Positions 12,285-23,982 of a DNA stretch of 64,000 nt are shown here, piece after piece (positions within the stretch are counted from its first letter, which is position 1; each line of letters starts with the position of its first letter). Location: positions 2,728,001 to 2,792,000 of the forward strand of contig SMMW01000559.1 of assembly GCA_004794655.1 (NCBI GenBank), written 5' to 3'. The notes beneath the pieces are model-generated. The model saw only the letters and a list, made by a program, of their open reading frames with translations, was not told the origin of the DNA and searched no databases. A program made the translations under genes and the position numbers. This DNA comes from Marisa cornuarietis. Its lineage: Eukaryota > Mollusca > Gastropoda > Architaenioglossa > Ampullariidae.

Positions 12285-15200
12285 ACAGAAGGAAAGAGGG
12301 AGGTAGAAACTGAGAACAATAACATCTGACGATTATGACGATGGTGATGGCAGTCATGGTGTCTCTCGTGGCAGACGTGTCGCGGTCAGTGACTGTCTTT
12401 CCAAACGGTACCATGTACCTCGTGTACGCACTGGACTACGAGAAGAAAGATCAGACTGTCTTGAACTTTCTCGTGTGGGCGAGAGACGCCGGCAGTCCTC
12501 CGTGTGCAACTGCCCTACCTGTGCGCCTTGTCGTGCTTGACATCAACGATAACAGCCCGGAGGTGTGCCAGGTAGCACAGAGCCAGAATCTAGAATGTTC
12601 CAGCAAACTGATGTTGACGGCTGTCAGCGGATCGCAGGCGGGTAAGACACTGGAGTTGCGACCCGTCTAGAGTTTTGTATTATTTAAATGCAACGTTCCA
12701 GTATAAAATTCTTCTTATTTTGGAGACTGGCTCCCACTTGTGTCAACTAGCAATAAACATAGCAGCTTCATCTGAACATCTAAGCTGCTTGCAGAGAACC
12801 AACTGCTGTGTAACTTACCTGTTTAACTTTATAACTTAAGCAACAGTTCATCGGTAACAAAATGTAAGCATGATGTGTCACAACTGTCACTTAAATAACT
12901 TATTCACATCAAGAGAGAGGTGAAAAAATGTGATAGGAAAACGCACCCTTATATTTTTTCATACTTTAATACTAAGACAAAGAAATATTCTCAAATTAAA
13001 ACAAGTTAATTTAAAACGTTGGTTTTGTCAGTCTAGTTTCCGAAAACTAAAAGTGTCACCAAACAATACAAATTAGGACAAAAACCTTAATATTCGGCGG
13101 TCCCTCTGTTTATATATTAAAAGTAATAAATATTAAGAAAACGATCAAGTACAGTAATAACATTTCCGAATCATAGTGAAACAATATTAACCAAAAAAAT
13201 GAAACGCCAAATCAGAATGTTTTACTATTATAGACAGAAATATATATTAGTAGAAAAATATTTGCGTTCATTAGTGTATTAGTAAATTATATATTCTATA
13301 TTTTAACCAAAAATAGAGGATCTTGTGGACGGAAAACAGGTTTTTTCGTTCATGTATGCTTTCCTTCTAATTTTTTTCATCCTCCTTTCATCTTTTCCTC
13401 TTTCTTTCTTCTCCTCTCTTTTTTCTGCTTTTCTTCTTTCATCTATTATTTTCTTCTCTGTATCTCTTTTCTAGTGATATTTTCTTTTTTCTTCTCTCTT
13501 TTCTTGCCCTCTCTTTTCTTCTTTTTTTTCTATGTTCTTCTCGTTCTTTTTTTTCCTTTTTTTCTTATCTTCTGCTATTATTTTTTCTTCTCGTCCTCTC
13601 TGGTTTTTCCTAAATTCTTCTCTTCTTTTCTCCCTTTTTGTCCTATTCTTTTCTCATTTGTCGTGTCTCCTCCTTTAACTGCTTTTTTTGTTGTATGACG
13701 AAGTGACACCTCGTTTCCAGGCACGTTTCTGGCAGTGCTCAAAGTTCACGACTGGGACGAAGGAAACACTTCGCTACAGTTCACCAGAGACGAGGCTGGC
13801 CTGTTTACCTTTGACCCCCTGACAGGCGTCCTGACGCTGGCCAAGGCTCTTCATCTTGCAGACCTGGCGGCGAGAGGCCTGCTGGACGATGACAACTCGA
13901 CCTACAAAGCAGAAGTGCTGGCCTTCGACACTGGCCTCCCTCTTCAGAGGAACACTTCTGCTGAGCTATTGTTGCACATCTTTCCTCAGGCACCGTCCAC
14001 ACCGGTCTTTATCGCACCTGTCTTCAATTTCTCAGTACCCGAGAACTCAGCTAACGTCGGTAGGTAGATATTGTGTGCGGGCTTCTGACGTGGTTGAAAA
14101 GGTTACACTCAATTATACATCCAAAGTTGAGCAAATCGTCTATTTTTTACAAGGAAATGTTGACTTTGTTTGGCTGCACCCGTGTGTCGTGTTTTTTTTT
14201 CCATGAACGTAGTTGATTATAATAATAAAAACATAAAAAAATCTTCATTATTATTGATTCAACCACTTAAACTATCAGACTGTCCAAAGGCTGTCAAAGG
14301 GATGTGAGGGTTCTGCAGCATCCTGTGACCGGACTGTTGCTGCTTCTGTTTCAGAGGTCGGCAGAGTCATGGCTGCCAGTGGTTCAGAAGGAGGGAACAT
14401 TTCTTACAGTATTCTCGATTCTGAATTCTTTGCTGTGAACAGAGACGTGAGTTCTTTGTACTTCTCTCTTCATTTGATCTCCTTTCATACTGAAAAAGAT
14501 GATTTTCTCTATGATGACGATGATGCTCTTCTTCTTCCGCGATATGCAGCAGAAGATCAAGTTCGAGCAGTGCTTTACATAGTCACATGTTAGTAGTTTA
14601 GTAGCACGCATTTTGGCTTTGTATTCAGCTAACAGGAGTTTACAGATAATGTTGTTTAAAGATTCTCGGAAGAGCTGTTTGTCCTTTAAGAATGGTTGAT
14701 ATTTTGTGCTAGGGTGTCAAAGAATGGTTGATACTTTTGCTAGGGTGTCATAACAACGAAAAGTCCCCTGGACAGGGAGAGCATTGACCAGCTGGCGTTT
14801 CTGGTGCTTGCCTCGAGCGGACCCACGCCGTCTGACACCGCGTCAGCAGTGGTCAGTTCCCTCAGTAAATCTCGTCTGGGCGAGAAACTTTTAGACTGGG
14901 TAGGGAGGAAACTGGGAAACAACAAGGAACATCTCTGATGTATTAAAAAGAATACTAATTTATAATGGATGTCATCCAGGAATGGTTAATATACATTTTT
15001 GATATGATAGCAAGAGACAATGGTCATAGTCTGTTTCAAAGCATAGACTGTTTTATGATATGCATAAGGGTTAATTTATCAAGTGTGTGATACTAGCATG
15101 GGGCATGGTGTGAGCGCTGAACGAGTTCTGGAGAGGAATTGTGTGTTGGATGCCATCTGTTTTAATTTGCGTTGCTTGTGTGTTTGTGTGTTTGTGTGCG

Positions 15201-17526
15201 CTCGCGTGTCCGTTAAAAGGTCCTAGTCACTGTTGTGGACGAGAACGATAATCCACCAGTGTTTTCGTCCCTCGAGTATGATGTTACCGTAAAAGAAAAC
15301 ACCGCAAACGTCACCATCCTGCAATTACTGGCGACGGACAAGGACTCTGGTGTAAACGGTCAACTGATCTTCACCCTTCGCAACGCCACGCTCGGTAAGT
15401 TCAAGGCTGAGAAGAGGTCAAGGTCAACGTGACTGAACAATAGTTCGTACTGGATGATGATACATCATACACTGACTCGCTATAAATCAGTACATGTGGT
15501 GATACACGTTACACTGTAATGTTAGGAATGAGTTAATCATGTCATGGTAGAATTTAATACACACCTTTCACATTAAAAGGGAAATTTATTCTGTTAATCA
15601 ACTTTGTGGTCTTTTCGATATATATATATATAAATGTATAGCTGAATACAATATGCTGTAAACCTCATTATAAATGCTACCACTGATGTCTACTAGTAAT
15701 ACTCTAGACAACGTGTTTTCCAGAAGAATACAGGAATGGTATTTTTAATAAATGAACAAAATCGGTGTGAAGAAAAAATGTAGTTTCATGATAGCACCAG
15801 GTTCTGCTTGTGAGTCGTTTAGTTTCCCACGACTGTGTTCCTTGTTCAACAGAAAATTATTTCCATCTGGAAGAGAGCACGGGGCGTTTATTCCTTCATG
15901 CTCCGCTTGACCGAGAAGCGCAGCCTACCTACACCTTAGACGTTCAGGTACGAGGCTGTAACACCTGTCTACCTGTAGCTGATGTATGAGGAATTTACAA
16001 CAGAACGGCTTTTATGTAACTATGGTATCAGGCAGACATACAGAACTATTAAAACTCTGGTCTGAGGATGTCACGCAGAAATGCTCATGAAATCCTGGAA
16101 TGAAGCAGGAATGCAAAAAAAAAAATACTGGGATGTGTCTCTAGTATGTGGCAGTTAAACACAAGTCTCTGAAATTATACACTCACATACTCAGAGTGTC
16201 ACATCAGTACAGTCCGTTAGTCCACCTTTCTTCAGCTTCTCAGCATCAGTCACATCTGAACCTTCCTATCAGTTTCCGCCACCAACATCCTCACATGTTG
16301 CCCCGGTTGGATTACCGCAACTCTCTACTCGTAGATCTCCCTAACCACCTGCTGAACAGCATTCATTCGATTTATTCATTTATTCATCCATGCCGTCACT
16401 GGTAACGGTCGTTGTGGTGAGCACGTGGGTAGACGATATACAGCTTTGTAATGTAGGTATGAGAGAGTCACAACCTTGTAATGTAAGGACGCTGGTATTC
16501 AGTATCTCAATAGTACTGAGCACGAAACGGGCTGGCACGTGAAGTCGATTGTGATATTCCAAGTCAATACCATTTTCTTAGTCACAAACGGTTACATTGA
16601 TGTAATTTAACTTGTTGTTTGTCGGACACCAGTACAGCACAAAAGCATGCATGCATATACCGGCACCACAACAGCACACGCATGCACAGCTGCACACGTC
16701 ACACAATAGCAAACACATGCACAGTTGCACACATAACACAGTTATCAATAACACACACGTGCACAAGAGTACACATCTACCACCTCACCATCCCTCTAAC
16801 ACCTGCTACGATTATTTTTTTTTAGAAAAGGACCAGCAGTCGAAGTAATGCCCAAGCACACCCGAACATGCATGCACAGACATATACAACTGTGATAGAG
16901 TGTTGCGTTTCTACACCAGTGGCGTAGGAACCGGGTGGGGTAAGGGGGACAACTGCCCCCCCCCAATAAAATGCTGGGAAGGCAAGAATGTGAACGTCGT
17001 TCATTGTCAGCATGGAGCTTGACCCCGCCCCCCCCCCCCCACAAAAAAGCCAAGCATCTTCCTACGCCACTGTACACCATCTTTCCTGCTGCAGGTGCAG
17101 GATGGAGGTGCGTCACCGCTGAGCGCGCGGGCGGAGGTTCACGTCACAGTTTCAGATGTCAACGACTGTCCTCCGATTTTTACCAGCGACGCCTACACCT
17201 GTACCCTCGATACAAATTCCCCGGCTGCGTATGAGGTAACTATGGCAACGTGAATTAGCCGTTTCTCTCGCACAAAATATGTTAGATGACAAGAGATGGG
17301 CGTCACGTTGCGTCTAATGCCGTGTCGCTGCTGCGTGTCACGTGCAGGTCCTGAACGTGACTGCTCGAGACTCGGATGAAGGGCTCAACGGTCAAGTGGT
17401 TTACGAGCTCAGGCAGAGTGACCCACTCACTGCATTGTTTTACATCAACGAACTGAGTAAGGCTCGAAAATTCTTTGTCTGATATTTCTTCGAACGTGTC
17501 GCAAATAGTATCGCCGGCTGACATGC

Positions 17527-17598
<72 letters not shown>

Positions 17599-19215
17599 CT
17601 AAAACGTGAAGGATAGGATTATTATGTTAAATGCCTCCTCTCTCATCTGAAACCCTCTTCATCCCCTTTACTCTCTCTCTCTGTCACACACACACACACA
17701 CATACATTCTGTCACTGCTCTCTCTTTCTCACTCACACACACATTTACTCACTCACTCGCTCACTCACTTACTCACTCGTGCATTTAATCTCTCTCAGAC
17801 ACATTAACTCTCACTCTTTCTAAAGTACATGTCCTCTTTTTCTGTCTTCACACACACATATATATATATATACACGCGCCAGCGCGCGTATGTCTTTTTC
17901 CCAATAGAATATTATATATTTTCTTATTATAATCTTAATTATTAATATTTGGATTGTTAGTAACCGCTACGGATTCCCGAGTCGCTATAAGGAACTGTAT
18001 CTCTCATGTTTCGTGACAACTGACGTAGAGAATGTGTGGTGTCAACAGCCGGGACTATTTACAATTCGCGCAAACTCGATGTCGAAGACGGTCAGCACGT
18101 GTACAACCTGAGCGTCATTGCGCACGACCTCGGCACTCCGTCCTTGACGACCGAGGTCTCGGTGACGATTTACGTCAACAACCTTTCTGACGTCACTCCG
18201 CCGTTGACGGTGGATCCCAGACAAGTCTTCTTGGTGCTCGGCACGCCCTCCAACTTTCTGGTGCCTGTCAATATTTCCGCGGGCTACGGAAATTTTACCT
18301 TCGCTCTTTCAGGTGAGTTGGCATCGTAAACATGACAGCAAATACTTTTATCGTTCATTTTTACATACATGATTGTGAATTGAGTATTCACTGTTTGTCT
18401 TGGCAGGTGGAAACGATGAAAACTTGTTCTCCATCGACTCAATGAAAGGCGAGCTCCGCGTGACGTCAGAGCTGACAAGTCACGGCCAGTACATTCTCAC
18501 CATCAAAGTGACTAATCGAGATGCTCCACAATACTTTGCTACAGACGAGGTCAGAGGCCGTGATATCTTCTTTCACAGACTCATGTTAAACTGACTCGTG
18601 ACGGTGACACAGAAACATATATTTGCTTTAGTTTTCTACCTGCCTCAGTCGTTGCTCATCTTCCCCAGTCAGTATTCTCGATAACCTCATTTTACTCTCT
18701 CCTTTTGTGTATGGTCGTATGCATATACTGTTTGTATGTGTTATGTATATTAATGTCTATGTGTGTTGTGTGTTATTAACATTTTCCGGTTTGAAACTTA
18801 AATTCTGGAAAAAAGAATATAAAAGAAGTATATTGAGATAATGCTGAAGTTCATGCTTATATTACTAAATGAAAGTATAGTATCTATAAATAAAAAGGAC
18901 AACAAATAAGTACTCCAGATACAAGCAAATATTTTCTGGAACAATGTCATTGACTTAGTAGACCACAATGTATTCGTGACATTTTGCAGCTCCGCGTGAC
19001 TGTGACGTCAGTGCAGCTGGAGCAGGAGAAGTATGCTGCGGTGATCGTGGAGAACACTGTGCCGCCTGTCTTGCTCGTCGACATCCACAGCAACGCCGAG
19101 CGCGCAGGTGTCCCTGTTGTGTACTCTATAGAAGCATATAAAGGTATAAACAATCTTTTCAATCACGTTACTTTACACCTTACACTTCACAGGTTTGGGA
19201 CTGAAGGGTCTCATA

Positions 19216-19262
<47 letters not shown>

Positions 19263-22200
19263 AGAGAGAGAGAGCTAGAATGGTTGAAGGATTTCATTTG
19301 CACTTTAATTACGAATGTAATCAACGTTGGCCCCAAACGGGGAATCATGTACAAAATGACAAGATGGCAGTGACTATGCTGGCGGTCGCTCAACAAAGTT
19401 AGTGAACGAAACAAGAAATATTTCTTAAAGTGAAAATACTTTTATTCCGGTTCGATATGTTTACTACGTGCCTTTCGTCTTACTCGACCAGGTCAACACA
19501 GTATGACCGCTACGGTAGCCAAGGACGCTAACTGAAAGAATAACTGTGATCCTGTAACTCAGGGTATTGCCCTTGGTCCTAAACAGTCAGGGCTTGGAGA
19601 GCTGACAGCTGTTATGGTTCATTTGTATGACAGCTCATTTCCCCAGGAGAAGAAGGTTGGGGAGAACACGGACCCTCCAGTCAGCGGCAAAGGCAGTTGT
19701 ACAAAGGGGGAAGAGTTTCCGTGGTTTAGACAAACGGAACCTCTCGAGCAACCACTACTGAAGAAACTTATGAACAAAGGGTTCTTTTCAAATATGTTCC
19801 ATTGAAAAATACAATTTAAATCATTACAGTACGATGAATTTAAAACTAAAAAATTTAATTTAAAATTTGTAACCTTTTTTACATCTCGTACATCAGTTGC
19901 TTTAATGGACTCTTGCTGTTTCACTATTATTGATATGGTTGTTTTAACCATGCCGTACTGAACAGCTAAATTAGATACACCTATGCCACCCTCATAATTG
20001 GCAGTAAGTTCTTTTTTAATTTAATTGTTTTTTCTGACTGTTTTTATCTTTCACCCACTTTAAGCACAAGAATGTTTCTTGAGTGCCATGATGGATGTAT
20101 GGTCGAGGGCCGAGTAAGTGGTCGAGCACCGAAAGAGAAGTTTCTTGAAAAAATTGATCGAGGACCGAAATGTTCGAACAAAGAGCAGTTCGAGTGCCGA
20201 GGTACCGCTGTATTCTTTCTGGTAGCGTCCTTGGCTACCGTAATGATCATGCTGTTAGTAGGTCGAGCAAGAAGTAGACATTTAGTATACAGTTCTAACC
20301 AAAATAAAGTTCTTTAGGTTTTTACACGTTTTCCGTGATTTGTTTTCACATTGGAATAATATTGTTTCATTCTTGTTGCCATGGACATCAGGAAACTTTA
20401 ATACTATAATGACATTGCCTACTTGTGTACACATGTATCCTCATGCACTAGATTTCTTCTACATCTTGCCGGAGTCCGGACAACTGTACTGCAACAAGTC
20501 TCTGGACAGAGAACGAATGAATGAATACGTCATCCACGTCACAGTGGAGCTCAAGAGCAGTCTTCCGGCCAGACAGAAGAGAGGTAAGAACCTCGATCAC
20601 TTACTTCCGGCCAGATAAGAAGAGTGGCAAGATTCTCGATCCTTCGCTGTCTGTTTATGGATGTATGGCTCAGGTCTCTTATCTGTCTGTGGGAGATTAA
20701 GTCGTACGTCACTCTTTAATAATATCAATAAATAATTGAAATGTCTTTCTTGTCAGCTTAGGTGATGAGTCCATCGTCTGTCACTTGCTTCATCAGACAA
20801 CGTTTTGATTATCTTGATGTTCATGATACTGAGCATTGTACATTAATGACACCACTAATCGTCCTTATAAAGGTGTAAATTTCAATGCTATATTGTATAA
20901 TGTACTTTATACTATGTTCAATACCAAGTATTATGAGGCTTAAATGTACATTAATGAGACCGCTCATCTTCCTTATAAAGGTCTTCTTATCAATGTTATA
21001 TTGTATGACTTATCAATGTTATATTGTATGAAGTACTTTAAATTATGTACACTACGAAGTATCATGATGTTAAAATGCATGTACACCCAGACCTGGGAAG
21101 TGGAGTTGATGTTGTTGTCATCGTCAAGGACGTTAACGACAACCCACCAGAGTTTAACCTCACTAGCCAGGTTTTTGGTATACTACGCTCCGCGCCTGCC
21201 TTAACTCTCGTCACTACCCTGAAGGTAAGTGATCCAGCGGCAAGTCATCCATTAGGCACAACCTTCTCCCTCTCCCTGCATGTCACTTTGGTAGTGGCGA
21301 AGACACTCGCTTGTCATCACTACAGTGAGAATCAACATGTCCTGACTTCAAACCTCGTTTCAAGAGGCTCTCTGTATGAGACGCCTGTTGGTTGTCGGGG
21401 ACTTTTCCGGGTACTCAAGTTTCTTCCGTCTTCCATCATATCTCTTCCCTCGAAACCGCCTCTAGGTGGAAGCCCTTTCCTGCTAAATATCAGCTAACCA
21501 AACAAACAAAAAAATAATGTACATGGGTTGCCTTGTCCTTTCTAACTGGTCACCTATAATCTAATTTTTGGGTAGTGTGAAATTTTTATTTCCAAAAGTT
21601 ACATATGCGGGTTATCGCGTTTAACTTTTTTTTAATATTGTCTGTTTGCATACATATACACTTTATCCTTTCATGCATATTTGAGACAAACAGATATACG
21701 GATAAATTGAGAGATCGATAGAGAATAGACATGTAGGTAGACAGGAGTGCGAACGCGTATGAGAGAATTTAACCAGCCTTCACGTTTGAGTATTTTTTTT
21801 AGGAGCACTTGACGTTTTATTTCTCACTTTTCTGTCCATCCATCCACCTTTCTGTTTGCTTGGCCTCGCATTCTCTCAGTCTTTCTTTTAAAATTGCCGG
21901 TGTGAGCTTAGTATGAATTTATTAACGATCTGGCAAACAGATTGAATTTCCGCAGCTGAATAATGACTGAAACGTTTTGCCAAGGCGCAAGATCGCGACG
22001 ACGTCAAAGATGTCGTTGTCTACGGCGCTGCTGGTGGAGACAGAGACGTGTTTCAAGTGATGTCGGATGGAACAGTCATCACTCTGGTGCCCATGAACAG
22101 CGTCACGAAAAGTTCCTTTATTCTGGTAGTCAAGGCAACCGACGAACAAGGGAGTGGACTGTCCACAACATTGTCCATAAAAGTCAGGCTGTGACTTTGT

Positions 22201-23919
22201 GTTTGAATTCGTTTTTGGTTTTTTTTTTTGGTTTTCTTTGATTGTGCAAAAAAAATGAATTTACAACCGCCATAATAAGTAAATGAGACAACTACAAGAG
22301 ATTTTTATAAACTAAACTGTTTACACGTTTACAAGTGAATCTGCTTTTGTTCAGATTTTGGTGCTTTCAAATGGGGATCGTTTTGGACTGGTCGCAAACA
22401 TGCCTCTGGCCACTTTCATTGAAAAGCAGACATATATTCTTAGGTGAGCATAGCAATACATCTTTATGAATATATACAGCTGTAAAAATATTTGATTGAC
22501 TTGTCGGTGACGAAGCGTCTGTCATGATAAAGACCGTTTGTACAACTTTAAAAAAAGGCTGCACATTGTATTTGTACATTTTTCTCTGCTTTCAATGAGG
22601 AGGGTTGTTTCTGGTGCTGAAATTACACGTGTGGGTGATGGAGGATGTAAAGAAAGCAAAGTACTTGTTATAAATTACTTATATATACACACACAAAAAT
22701 ATTTAAATATAAGTACATGATTAAGCATAATTAAGTATAATTATGTATATGAAAGTACTTATGTCCATTTATTGCTTTTTTACGACGCAGGAACCTGTCA
22801 GACATACTGGGCCTGGACGTGCAACTTGAGAAAATAGAACCCCACCAGGGCAAAACAGTGGATGATAGCAAGTGAGTGGTTTGGCGTGCGAGTGGCTGTC
22901 AGCATCACTGAGTGAGCAGCCAGTCATGTGAGACTGATGATATGAACACATGATCAGAAAAGCAATAGTGGTTAGGGAGAGGTGAAAATGTCCTAGTGAA
23001 TGAGCTGACTAGTGAGTTAAATTTCTTGATTTGCACCTGACATTAATATATAAATATTCTTACCTCTGACGTTATCACCAGTATTCATCCATTTCACCTT
23101 ATACCGTTCTCTTTCTACCAAGACTACCCGTCCATTAAGAAGGAAAATGTTTCTGCTGACTTGTAAATATGCAATATTAAATAATACGGATAATAATGGA
23201 TCGCAACGGTTAAGAAATTTCCAAAAACTAATATTTCTGTATACGTCCGATTTTCAGGTCCGATATTTATTTCTACGCCTTTGATGCTAACGATACTGCA
23301 GTTCCGTTTGACGTTGTTCAACAGTAAGTAGAGGAAAGTTGGTCTATGTGGGGTGGGTATTGTTTTATTTTTCATGATTGTGCTGTAGATGTTGTTGTTT
23401 GATATTATTTGTCGTAACGGACATGCTGTTCTTCATATCACAGAGGAGTGTTGGCTAACTCCGAGCACGTGAAGTCGCTGCTTAACGGTATGGAGCTGCT
23501 CCAGGTCACCGATGCCCCAGCCCAGGTCAAGGTGGAAGTTCGTTACGAGGTGGGAGCAGTGGAAATCGCCCTCTTCGTCGTCTCAGGCATCATCTTCCTC
23601 GCCTGCTTTGTGGCCATCCTCATCGTCTGCCGGTCGTGGCGCAAGTGAGTAGATACAAGAGGTTGGGGGTAGGATTAGAGTGAGTAGAGCGACTAGCAAC
23701 CTTTAAGAAACAATCAGGTCAGGGCGGATAGAGAAAAGAACGATATAAGTTAGGACCTTGAAGAGATTAGTGATAGCGACGTTTAAGAGAAATTAGGGTT
23801 AGGGCTGATAGAGATAACAATAATAGCAGTTAGGATGAATAAAGAAACTAGTGACAGAGAAATTTCAGAAATGTTAGGGTTAAAGCGAGTAGAGATAGCA
23901 ACAGTAGAGGTGAGGGCCA

Positions 23920-23982
<63 letters not shown>

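Noticed and set aside
13474..13698. 74-codon Phe/Leu-rich frame that looks like a membrane protein
   Set aside because: A translation of the pyrimidine tract; low complexity, inside an intron.
23793..23804. Telomere-like TTAGGG pair
   Set aside because: Only two units and part of a longer degenerate minisatellite; no sign of a telomere fusion.
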